This document shows, in pieces, positions 7,967-15,300 of a stretch of DNA of 64,000 nucleotides. The notes under the pieces are model-generated. The model was not told the origin of the DNA. It did no database searches and was given only the letters and a program-made list of their open reading frames with translations. Positions within the stretch are counted from its first letter, which is position 1. Every line of letters begins with the position of its first letter. Origin of the DNA: Tumebacillus avium (lineage in GTDB: Bacteria > Bacillota > Bacilli > Tumebacillales > Tumebacillaceae); assembly GCF_002162355.1 (NCBI RefSeq), contig NZ_CP021434.1, positions 4,208,001 through 4,272,000 of the forward strand. The letters run 5' to 3'. Both the position numbers and the translations under genes were made by a program.

Positions 7967-8839
7967 TTATTTAATACCGCCTTTATTTCTCCACGGATAT
8001 AGCGCATTTAGCTCGTCCTCTTTCTGAACCAAATACTTTTCTGCCCAAATTGCTGCATGTGATACAGCCGTGGACAATTCATCTTCGGAGTATTTGAAAA
8101 CTTTTACATTTGTAAATGAATGTTCATAATCACCTTGCATCCATGTATCTCCTGTGTTTTCCTTCTGCAACCAAGCGCAAACAAATCTGTTAGTAGCACA
8201 AATTCTGGCTTCATCAATTTGTCCTGCGGCTTCAGATTTTTCAATTATTATAAAGCGGGAAAGCGATGCATACATAAGCATTTTTTCTTCGTTATAAAGT
8301 GCATCTATTTCGGCTTGTTTCTTTATAATAATTGGTTCGTAACCTAATTCCTCTAGCTTAACGCTAATATACTCTAATCTTTCGAAAGCATCTATAGTAT
8401 TATCTTTCCCCAAGACAAGTACCATTTTTTGTTTACATCTTTCAATCCATCCTTGATAATCTAAGTCAGTGTTGACTTTTTGTTCATTGTACCCTTTTTT
8501 CGTAAGGTCGAGAATATCCCCTGAGGTTAATGGCTTGACAGGACCTAGTTCAATAAAAGTTTGTAAAAGACGTTCTCTAAAGAATTCCCGAGAATTAAGT
8601 ATAAAAAACAACTGATCATAGCAACTTCTTTGTGCTACAACATCTATAAATTCTCCTGCAAGTTGTTTTTTTGTCATATTTCTTGAATAATAATCATCCT
8701 TGTCAAATCCAAGCATTCGTCCGATACTTAAAATTTCATCGATACTATAGGATGTTTTTAAAAAGTCTATCAACTTTTGTTGCTCACCATAATTAGCTTC
8801 AAAATGTGAAGCCAAAGAGTTTTCCTTGATCCCCATCAT
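7967..8839 (-). CDS. Death-like adaptor plus TIR-like effector protein (last gene of the conflict cassette)
   Basis: 290 residues. I start at the ATG 8839 because GGAG lies seven bases before it; a longer reading to 8923 would sit deep inside the previous gene. Residues about 20-85 (QKLIDFLKTSYSIDEI, LGF, ELVxxAxxxxxxDxL-like spacing) look like a bacterial effector-associated (death-like) domain. Residues about 138-260 look like a TIR-like nucleotide-binding domain: VLVLGKD, then RFIIIEKS with AAGQIDEA, a Glu in the place of the family's catalytic Glu. Such domains typically degrade NAD or signal through it. It overlaps the ATPase gene end by 41 bases, so translation is coupled. Assignment is by pattern only. 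Confidence 0.55.
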   Translation of the reverse strand: MMGIKENSLASHFEANYGEQQKLIDFLKTSYSIDEILSIGRMLGFDKDDYYSRNMTKKQLAGEFIDVVAQRSCYDQLFFILNSREFFRERLLQTFIELGPVKPLTSGDILDLTKKGYNEQKVNTDLDYQGWIERCKQKMVLVLGKDNTIDAFERLEYISVKLEELGYEPIIIKKQAEIDALYNEEKMLMYASLSRFIIIEKSEAAGQIDEARICATNRFVCAWLQKENTGDTWMQGDYEHSFTNVKVFKYSEDELSTAVSHAAIWAEKYLVQKEDELNALYPWRNKGGIK

Positions 8840-10691
8840 TCGACAACTCCAATCTGATATTTTCGTCTGAAAGTCCCTCTGGTATTTCAATCGTGGTAAT
8901 AATATATTGAAAATCACGACCACATTTCTTTGTTGCTCTTGATAGTTTCGTTATATAGGAAAATATCCTATTATATGTTACTGGATCTATATCTCTAACG
9001 TTAGGGGAATCATGTACTAAAAATCTTGGATGAAAAGTATCGGTTATGATGCCGACAGTTAGTAGGGTCAAATCAAATGCTATAACTCTTAAGGTTTTTG
9101 CTGCCGCACCATCATCCACACCTCCCAAGTTATTCGAATAAACTATTTCAGGAACTATTTTCCCAGACTGTTCAAAAATCAATTCTCCTCGTCGAGAGCC
9201 ATCGTTGTACAAAAACCGTACTACTTTGTCAAACACTTTTATTAACATTTCCCTCCTATCAGCTATTTTTTGATATATTGACTCCCATTCCAACAAAATA
9301 TCTTTCACAGTGCCTTCCTTCTGTCTGTATCGACTTTTATAATCCGCTTCATCCTCAATATAACTAAGTTGTTTTTTTAATCCCTCTTTCTCTGCCTTAA
9401 TACTCAAGAGCTCTTCGTCCAATGCTTTCTTATTTTTCAACATCTGCTCTACTCCAACTTTAAGATCCTCATTAATCATATCTAGCTCAACAGAAATAAC
9501 TTCCAAATTTTGATTGCAAAGATTTATGTTGGACTCAATTTGAATTATAGCTTGTTTCAGATCGTCTCTTTCGTTTTTGAGAATCCTTGCAATTGTCTCC
9601 AAGGAGTTATTCTTCTCATCCCTTTTTTCTCTAGGACAACTAAACGATTGATCATTATTTATACTTACTAGACAAACAGGACATTTATCATAATCGATTC
9701 GGTCTAGAATATTCTTTACTTCGCTCGTTATACTCAGAGTTTCCATCTCACTATATGTTTCATTTAGAGTAGCCTTATAGCTGTTCACTCTCGAGATAAA
9801 AATCGAAACTTCGTGCTCGATCTCTAACTTCTTATTCAATAATTGATGCTTTTTCTCAATTCGAAGGTCGTTAGCTCTTTGATAATCGGAAATTTGCGAC
9901 TCAATTCCATCGATAGCCGTTAAAAGATCCGACTCAAAACGCTCCACTTTCTTTATCTCTTTATTTATTTCCCCCTTTTTAAGATCGACCTTTTCATTTA
10001 CATAATTCTTTATTACGTCCCAAGATTTTTTTGATTGGTTTTTTTCTTTCTCTGCTTTTGTCTTCCTGCTGTCTATCTCCACCCGCTCTTTTGTCACTAA
10101 ACCAGAAAGGAACTCAATCGCCTTTCGTTGACCAGAACTGGATTCATAGTAATTTGCAACTTTAGAAATTTCCTCAAACCCGCCTATTTGATCTCTGATT
10201 AAAAAACTCATAATCTTTCTAAAAGATATGTAGCTTTTCCCATTAAAGTAGTTCTCTTCCTCATAAAGAGAGTCATCAAGAAGTTTTCTATACTCCTCTA
10301 ATGAATAAATTTCACTTTTAGGGTCTTTACCTGCCGAAATTTCATTAACCACCCACCCCTGAAATACCTGACATGATGCAATGTCGGCTACTAAATCTCT
10401 TTTTACAGTGAACTTATTATCGCCTATGGCTATTTCTATAAATAAACAGTAATCAGAGAGTACATTTTTGCCATGAACTTTACCTGTAGATAGAAACTCT
10501 TCCTTACCAAGTCCATAATCAATCAAGTTTACAAATGTAGATTTACCCACACTATTTCGTGGACCGGACTTTTCCGAATAAGCGTCAATCAATTTAGCTC
10601 GTATTACGTTTAAACCAGGACGTAATGTTACATCGCACTTTCCCAAATGAGGATTAATCACTACCCTATTTACAAAGACTGCGTTTTCCAT
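8799..10691 (-). CDS. SMC/Rad50-like ABC ATPase (DUF2326-type), core of an ABC-three-component-like system
   Basis: 630 residues. Walker A region RNSVGKST (45-52) matches the SMC-like AAA/DUF2326 group. Long helical, Lys/Glu-rich coiled coils run about 200-335 and 355-490, and between them lies a Rad50-type zinc hook, CPVC at 337-340. The C-terminal head has FLVHDSP (557-563), the Walker B segment typical of DUF2326 proteins, and a Gly-rich NLGGVDDGAAAKTLR stretch in signature position. It probably senses or clamps nucleic acid with ATP. The ATG follows GAGG, and the gene overlaps the middle-component gene by 22 bases. Confidence is high for the ATPase family and moderate for the system. Confidence 0.85.
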   Translation of the reverse strand: MENAVFVNRVVINPHLGKCDVTLRPGLNVIRAKLIDAYSEKSGPRNSVGKSTFVNLIDYGLGKEEFLSTGKVHGKNVLSDYCLFIEIAIGDNKFTVKRDLVADIASCQVFQGWVVNEISAGKDPKSEIYSLEEYRKLLDDSLYEEENYFNGKSYISFRKIMSFLIRDQIGGFEEISKVANYYESSSGQRKAIEFLSGLVTKERVEIDSRKTKAEKEKNQSKKSWDVIKNYVNEKVDLKKGEINKEIKKVERFESDLLTAIDGIESQISDYQRANDLRIEKKHQLLNKKLEIEHEVSIFISRVNSYKATLNETYSEMETLSITSEVKNILDRIDYDKCPVCLVSINNDQSFSCPREKRDEKNNSLETIARILKNERDDLKQAIIQIESNINLCNQNLEVISVELDMINEDLKVGVEQMLKNKKALDEELLSIKAEKEGLKKQLSYIEDEADYKSRYRQKEGTVKDILLEWESIYQKIADRREMLIKVFDKVVRFLYNDGSRRGELIFEQSGKIVPEIVYSNNLGGVDDGAAAKTLRVIAFDLTLLTVGIITDTFHPRFLVHDSPNVRDIDPVTYNRIFSYITKLSRATKKCGRDFQYIITTIEIPEGLSDENIRLELSNDGDQGKLFGFTF

Positions 10692-11179
10692 CTTTCCTCA
10701 CCCACCAGTTTAGTAATTTTTAAATGAAGTTCATCAAAGGAGTACCTCTGTATTACTTTAGTAACATACTTCACCTTTACTGTAATCCTTTTTCGTACAG
10801 GGATTTTAGCAAAAATCATTTCGTATGTGGGGTTCAATATAAGAACATCCTCTTCCAAGTAAGCTAATTTTCTTACTATTAGTTCCTTTACACCTCCTAT
10901 AAACCGAGAATCAAACCTTTCCACGATATAGGGAATCAACATATTATCTAAATTTTCAAACTCCCATTCGGGCATACTTCTTCGTAATGCAGCTGCCTCA
11001 TTTTTTTTCAACAAGCTCAGTGTAATTTTTGAAAATCTGAACAAATATAATGCATTGGCTAGTGTCCGTAAAGTACAAGGACCTATTTCCTTCAACAAAA
11101 AATGCAGATAAAGTGCATTAACATAAACACTTTCCTCCATAGCAAATAATTCATTCTCGTAATCTAGGTCTCTTTTCAT
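10670..11179 (-). CDS. ABC-three-component-like middle component (winged-helix-like)
   Basis: 169 residues, all soluble. The N-terminal half is helical with a pattern like a winged helix (YVNALYLHFLLKEIGPCTLRTLANAL). The C-terminal part is basic (VRKRITVKVKYV). Size, position directly upstream of and overlapping the ATPase gene, and helical start match the small middle components described for ABC-three-component conflict systems. It has no catalytic motif. GGGGGA stands before the ATG. An alternative is an unrelated adaptor of the ATPase. Confidence 0.5.
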   Translation of the reverse strand: MKRDLDYENELFAMEESVYVNALYLHFLLKEIGPCTLRTLANALYLFRFSKITLSLLKKNEAAALRRSMPEWEFENLDNMLIPYIVERFDSRFIGGVKELIVRKLAYLEEDVLILNPTYEMIFAKIPVRKRITVKVKYVTKVIQRYSFDELHLKITKLVGEERWKTQSL

Positions 11180-11192
11180 ATGTCCCCCGTAA

Positions 11193-11912
11193 TCATTCGT
11201 TAAAAATTAAACAATCATAAGTCGTGTCGAAAATGATGCCTGCAAGTCGTTCTTCCACCTCGTCTATTGATTGAGTATCTTTTGATAATATCTCAAACAA
11301 TACATTAAGTAGAATTTTGTACCTCTGATCAGCCGTGAATTGATCTGACGGATAACTGGCTAATAAATTCAGATATATACGCATTACCTTCTTTTTGATT
11401 TTAGGATACTTGCTGAACCCAAGTTTTTTTGCAGTCCTTTGTAAAACTGAGTTCTCCATTTTTGAAAGTTTAGCATATGACTGCATACTAGGCGAAAATT
11501 TAGCTTTAACCTTCAGTTTTGTTTCAAATTCAGTAAAATCGTTGGCACCTACAGGACTACCTTCGTCAAGGTCTATATTCTCAATGCGATTAATCAGTTC
11601 TTCAAAAATCTCCCCGAATTCCTGAGCGTTTTTTATTTCTAACGGTCTTTTTAAAAATTGGTTCGATTGTGTCGAAGGTAAAAGCAATTCAACATTTTCA
11701 AGCAGTTTCTCACAAGAATTTGTTTGGGCGGCTCTCTCTACCAGTAGGTCAAGTGCTTGTTTACGAGTGCATATAACTGGGTAAATATCAGATGGTTCTT
11801 CATTAATCACTCTTGCCAGTATCTTAAGTTGATCAAAATCGGGTTTATAGCTTGTAGAAATATGAATGATGATTTCTTGCACTTCACTTGGTGATGGATT
11901 CTTGAGATTCAC
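11193..11912 (-). CDS. Unknown cassette protein with death-like N-terminal region
   Basis: 239 residues from the GTG at 11912, chosen because GAGGTGG lies eight bases upstream; a GTG at 11921 is also in frame but abuts the site. Residues about 5-80 (EVQEIIIHIS, FDQLKILARVI, TRKQALDLLVERA, CEKLLENV) have the helix spacing of effector-associated death-like domains, similar to the start of the TIR-like protein in the same operon. The rest is mixed helix with a basic patch (KYPKIKKKVMRIYL). It is the first gene, 13 bases ahead of the middle component. It may be the adaptor linking the ATPase to the TIR-like effector. The function is unproven and I do not recognise the C-terminal domain. Confidence 0.5.
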   Translation of the reverse strand: MNLKNPSPSEVQEIIIHISTSYKPDFDQLKILARVINEEPSDIYPVICTRKQALDLLVERAAQTNSCEKLLENVELLLPSTQSNQFLKRPLEIKNAQEFGEIFEELINRIENIDLDEGSPVGANDFTEFETKLKVKAKFSPSMQSYAKLSKMENSVLQRTAKKLGFSKYPKIKKKVMRIYLNLLASYPSDQFTADQRYKILLNVLFEILSKDTQSIDEVEERLAGIIFDTTYDCLIFNE

Positions 11913-11992
11913 AATTTCCACCTCTACAAAAAGTTTGTTGACTCTTTTTCTTAACCTCAGGCTAAAAAGGAGTGAACAACAGGGTTGTCTAC

Positions 11993-12021
11993 TTTAGAAT
12001 ATCACAATTGTTCTAAACAAT
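11993..12021. promoter_or_regulatory. Overlapping inverted repeats upstream of the conflict cassette
   Basis: TTTAGAA (11993-11999) is mirrored by TTCTAAA (12011-12017), and ATTGTT/AACAAT (12007-12012/12016-12021) overlaps it. The block lies about 80-110 bases before the first cassette gene and could be an operator. No convincing -35/-10 pair was found. Confidence 0.3.
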
Positions 12022-12086
12022 TCTATTAATCATTGAGTTTTTCTTTTCGGCTTTCTCCTCATCCAACCAAATTTTCTAGTGATTGG

Positions 12087-12095
12087 TGATATAAT
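12087..12095 (+). promoter_or_regulatory. Extended -10 promoter of the Lgt-like/radical SAM operon
   Basis: TGATATAAT, an extended -10 (TGnTATAAT), about 40 bases before the ATG at 12135. No good -35 is seen, as is usual for this class. Confidence 0.6.
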
Positions 12096-12134
12096 TGTTA
12101 AATTAGCTATTAATAATCAGGCAGGTGGTGGCGC

Positions 12135-12908
12135 ATGGCTTTCCCGGCATATATCAGAATCGGTGATTTTTTATCCATCCACCCTCACTTTCTTCTTGAA
12201 TCACTCGCCTACTTCATCGGCTTCCGCGTCTACCTCTACACGCGGAGCAAAGAGCGGACACCTGTAGACAAGGCTTTGGCGGTCGTCGCCGGGGCGATTG
12301 TCGGCGCTGCTCTGGGCTCGAAGATGCTGTACTGGCTGGAGGACCCGCTTCAGACGGTGCAGCGGTGGAATGATCTTGTTTATCTAATGGAAGGAAAGAC
12401 GATCGTCGGCGGCCTTTTGGGCGGGTTGATTGGCGTGGAAGTGGCCAAGAAGATGATCGGGTGGACACGCTCGACCGGGGATGACTTTGCAATTCCGTTG
12501 GTCGTCGGGATGATGATCGGCCGGATTGGCTGCTTCCTCACCGGGCTCGGCGACCACACGTACGGGACGGAGACCACTTGGATCACCGGGGTGGACTTTG
12601 GGGATGGGGTTTTAAGGCACCCGACGCAGCTGTATGAGATCGCGTTTCTCGCGGCGCTTGGTGCGGTATTGCTCTATGTGAAAAAACGCGGCCGGCTGTG
12701 GAACGGCGCGGTGTTTCAGTTTTTTATGATCGGATATTTGGCGTTCCGGCTGCTCATAGACTTTATTAAGCCGACACCGCACCCCTATCTGATCCTCAAC
12801 AACATTCAACTCGCCTGCATCGCGGGGTTGATCTACTACATCTGGCTGGTAAGAAAGCAGAAAAAGGAGAATGTTCATGCCGAAGAATCGTCCGTACCTG
12901 TTTTATGA
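12135..12908 (+). CDS. Divergent prolipoprotein diacylglyceryl transferase (Lgt)-family membrane enzyme
   Basis: 257 residues with about seven hydrophobic segments. The Lgt fold is recognisable by GKTIVGGLLGGLIG (88-100), GRIGCFL (129-135) and HPTQLYE (162-168). True Lgt moves a diacylglyceryl group from phosphatidylglycerol to a lipobox cysteine in the membrane. Here the His of the HGGL motif is Val91, and the Asn of GRxxN is Cys133, while the Arg is kept. The chemistry is therefore probably different from lipoprotein modification. Its end overlaps the radical SAM gene by 32 bases, pointing to a shared lipid task. AGGTGG precedes the ATG. Confidence in the family is high, in the exact reaction low. 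Confidence 0.85.
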   Translation: MAFPAYIRIGDFLSIHPHFLLESLAYFIGFRVYLYTRSKERTPVDKALAVVAGAIVGAALGSKMLYWLEDPLQTVQRWNDLVYLMEGKTIVGGLLGGLIGVEVAKKMIGWTRSTGDDFAIPLVVGMMIGRIGCFLTGLGDHTYGTETTWITGVDFGDGVLRHPTQLYEIAFLAALGAVLLYVKKRGRLWNGAVFQFFMIGYLAFRLLIDFIKPTPHPYLILNNIQLACIAGLIYYIWLVRKQKKENVHAEESSVPVL

Positions 12909-14301
12909 GTTGACCAACAGCATCTGCTCTACCTGTTATCGAAAAGTCGAAGCCAAAGTGATCTTCCAAGACGAAAATGTCTATCTCCACAAGCATTGCT
13001 TCCACCACGGGCCGGAAAAAGTGCTGATCTCGACCGACATCGAGTACTACAAACTCTGCCGCGAATATCTCAAGCCTTCGGAGATGCCCCAAGTCTGGAA
13101 CACGCCGATCAAATACGGCTGCCCCTACGACTGCGGTCTCTGCCCGGATCACGAACAGCACTCCTGTCTGACCCTCGTCGAGATCATCGAAAAATGCAAC
13201 CTGCAGTGCCCGATCTGCTACGCCGAATCCTCCCCGCACGTCGATAAAATCCGCTCGCTGGAAGAGGTCGAACGCATGCTCGACGCCGTTGTGCGCAACG
13301 AAGGCGAACCGGACATCGTGCAGATCTCCGGCGGCGAACCGACGATTCACCCGCAGTTTTTCGAAATTCTCGACTTGGCGAAATCCAAGCCGATCAAACA
13401 CCTCATGGTCAACACCAACGGCGTTCGCATCGCCCAAGACCGTGAGTTTGTGAAACGCCTGGCTCAGTACATGCCGGGATTTGAGCTCTATCTGCAATTT
13501 GACTCCTTTGAAGAAGACGTGCTGCGCGAACTGCGCGGGGCCGACCTGCGCGAGATTCGCCGCAAAGCGATTGAGCACCTCAACGAGTTCAACATCTCCA
13601 CCACCCTCGTCGTCACGCTGAAAAAAGGCCTCAACGACCACGAGATCGGCTCGATCATCGAATACGGGATGAAACAGCGCGCCGTGCGCGGCGTCACCTT
13701 CCAGCCGATTCAAGCGGCAGGCCGCCTGGAAGATTTTGACCCGGCGACCGACCGTCTGACCTTGAGCGAAGTGCGCCAAGGCATCATCGAGCAGTCGGAA
13801 GTGTTTGGGGCAAACGACATGATCCCCGTCCCCTGCCACCCGGACTGTCTGGCGATGGGCTATGCGCTGAAACTGGGCGATGAAGTGCTTCCGCTGACCG
13901 GGCTGATCAATCCGGATGTGCTGCTGCAAGGCGGGCGCAACACGATCGTCTTCGAACAGGACGAAACGCTGAAAAGCAAAGTGTTCGAGCTGTTCTCCAC
14001 TTCGCACTCCCCGGAGTCGCAAGCGCTGTCTTTGAAAAATCTGCTCTGCTGCCTCCCGATGGTCGCAGTGCCGGATCAGCTCAGCTACGACAACGTGTTC
14101 CGCGTCTTGATCATGCAGTTCCTCGATCCGCACAACTTTGACGTGCGCTCGGTGAAAAAATCCTGCGTGCACATCGTCCACCCGGACGGGCGGATCATTC
14201 CGTTTGACACGTACAACATGTTCTATCGCGGGGACAAGGAAGAGTTGCTGAAACAGCTGCGCGATGAACGCAGCCCGATTGAAGAGCTGCCGATGATCTA
14301 A
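12877..14301 (+). CDS. Tetraether-synthase-like (Tes/MJ0619-type) radical SAM protein
   Basis: 474 residues. The radical SAM cluster motif is CNLQCPIC (107-114, CX3CX2C), followed by QISGGEPT. Extra Cys sets mark the subfamily: CSTC at 17-20 with a distal Cys41 (rubredoxin-like), and GCPYDCGLC with Cys97, which can hold further iron centres. The pattern GCPYDCGLCPxHxQHxC plus YLQFDS and RGVTFQP is that of the family including archaeal tetraether lipid synthase, which joins lipid chains at unactivated carbons. The ATG at 12877 is seven bases after AAGGAG; an ATG at 12871 abuts it. The coupling to an Lgt-like gene supports a lipid substrate, but the bacterial substrate is unknown. Confidence 0.8.
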   Translation: MPKNRPYLFYELTNSICSTCYRKVEAKVIFQDENVYLHKHCFHHGPEKVLISTDIEYYKLCREYLKPSEMPQVWNTPIKYGCPYDCGLCPDHEQHSCLTLVEIIEKCNLQCPICYAESSPHVDKIRSLEEVERMLDAVVRNEGEPDIVQISGGEPTIHPQFFEILDLAKSKPIKHLMVNTNGVRIAQDREFVKRLAQYMPGFELYLQFDSFEEDVLRELRGADLREIRRKAIEHLNEFNISTTLVVTLKKGLNDHEIGSIIEYGMKQRAVRGVTFQPIQAAGRLEDFDPATDRLTLSEVRQGIIEQSEVFGANDMIPVPCHPDCLAMGYALKLGDEVLPLTGLINPDVLLQGGRNTIVFEQDETLKSKVFELFSTSHSPESQALSLKNLLCCLPMVAVPDQLSYDNVFRVLIMQFLDPHNFDVRSVKKSCVHIVHPDGRIIPFDTYNMFYRGDKEELLKQLRDERSPIEELPMI

Positions 14302-14337
14302 CCGAAACGCATACTAAAAGGAAAGGATGCGAAACGC

Positions 14338-14613
14338 ATGTCACAACCGAATGCGACACTGAACTTTTTCAAAGGCATGGGCTGGGTGTTTCTGGGCCAC
14401 ATTTTCATCGGCATCATCACGTCGCTTGGGCTGCCGCTGCTGCTGTTCATCGGGGTATCGCAACTCCTGTACGTCATTCCGCTGATCATCTGGGCGCGCC
14501 GCAGTCCGGCACGCGTCGGCACGATTCCCGGCGTGTTGACGATGGCCGGGATCACCTTTTTGCTGAACGCAGCCTGCTGGGGACTAATCTGGGGTCTAAT
14601 GGGCCTGCATTAA
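14338..14613 (+). CDS. Small three-helix membrane protein
   Basis: 91 residues, mostly hydrophobic, with three likely membrane segments (about 13-32, 36-50 and 62-88). AAGGA lies 10 bases before the ATG. It follows the radical SAM gene by 36 bases and precedes the DUF2306-like gene by 17, so it belongs to the same operon. No family is recognised. It may assist the lipid-modifying enzymes in the membrane. Confidence 0.6.
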   Translation: MSQPNATLNFFKGMGWVFLGHIFIGIITSLGLPLLLFIGVSQLLYVIPLIIWARRSPARVGTIPGVLTMAGITFLLNAACWGLIWGLMGLH

Positions 14614-14630
14614 TTGAAGGAGGAGTAACT

Positions 14631-15278
14631 GTGCAAACGAAAGCCGGCAAAATCGGGTATGGCACCCTGCTCGTCTTTGCTGTTTTATTTCCCTTAATCT
14701 CACTGGTGCGCTACCTGTTCCTCGATCCAACCATGCTGGTCGAGGCTGGTTTTAAGATGTACGATTTTCATGACAGCTTGTGGACGACGGTCTTGTACAC
14801 GCACATCACGACGGCAGCTGCTGCCTTTTTCATCGGGCCATTCAACTTCATGAAATCGTCGTATACGAAAAACATCAAACGCCACCGCATGCTTGGCAAA
14901 GTCTACTTTGCAGCGATTGTGGTCAGTTCGCTTTGCGGCTTCTATCTTGCAGTGTACGCGCATGGCGGACTGCTCGCCAAAGCCGGATTCTTTATGCTGT
15001 CGGTGTTATGGCTGTATACGACGGTGAAGGCGGTCAATCTGGCGCGGCAAAAGAAGATCCAGGATCACCGGCAGTGGATGGTGCGCAGCTACGCGGTCAC
15101 TTTTGCGGCGCTTACCTTCCGCGTCTGGCTGTCCGCGCTGGCGATGTTCGGAAACTTCGACCTCGCCTACGGGCTCGCCGCATGGCTCTGCTGGGCGGTC
15201 AATCTGATCGTCGTCGAAGTGTGGCTGTGGCGCAACAACAGCCGCAAACCGCTCATACAAGCAAAAAACGCCCTGTGA
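14631..15278 (+). CDS. DUF2306-like multi-pass membrane protein
   Basis: 215 residues. The start is GTG, with AAGGAGGAG seven bases upstream. About six hydrophobic segments are seen. The cytoplasmic-loop motif RHRMLGKVYF and the later DHRQWMVRSYA are typical of the DUF2306 (YesN/ferric-reductase-like) membrane family, whose biochemical role is not established; the histidines could hold heme. It is the last gene of the Lgt-like/radical SAM operon, and its stop lies within the terminator hairpin. It could supply electrons to the radical SAM enzyme or its product, which is speculation. Confidence 0.7.
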   Translation: MQTKAGKIGYGTLLVFAVLFPLISLVRYLFLDPTMLVEAGFKMYDFHDSLWTTVLYTHITTAAAAFFIGPFNFMKSSYTKNIKRHRMLGKVYFAAIVVSSLCGFYLAVYAHGGLLAKAGFFMLSVLWLYTTVKAVNLARQKKIQDHRQWMVRSYAVTFAALTFRVWLSALAMFGNFDLAYGLAAWLCWAVNLIVVEVWLWRNNSRKPLIQAKNAL

Positions 15279-15291
15279 CAGGGCGTTTTTT
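15264..15291. terminator. Bidirectional terminator between the lipid operon and the C-ended NRPS
   Basis: AAAAACGCCCTG and CAGGGCGTTTTT form a 12-bp stem with a three-base loop. T-runs on both strands let it serve the plus-strand membrane gene and the minus-strand NRPS gene ending at 15301. Confidence 0.9.
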
Positions 15292-15300
15292 TGTGTGTGC

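Larger units (their letters stand above)
7967..11912 (-). other. A+T-rich four-gene conflict (defence-type) cassette
   Basis: The four genes 11912-7967 are packed with gaps or overlaps of 13 bases or less to about 40 bases, all on the minus strand. They are visibly A+T-rich compared with birA and the Lgt-like gene on either side. That composition and the gene types suggest horizontal acquisition. No integrase, tRNA target or flanking direct repeat was seen. The end of the cassette has no clear terminator before birA. Confidence 0.65.

Noticed and set aside
12135..12908. Annotating the gene simply as lgt
   Set aside because: Two residues important in Lgt are replaced, and the context is a radical SAM operon. 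A family-level name is safer.
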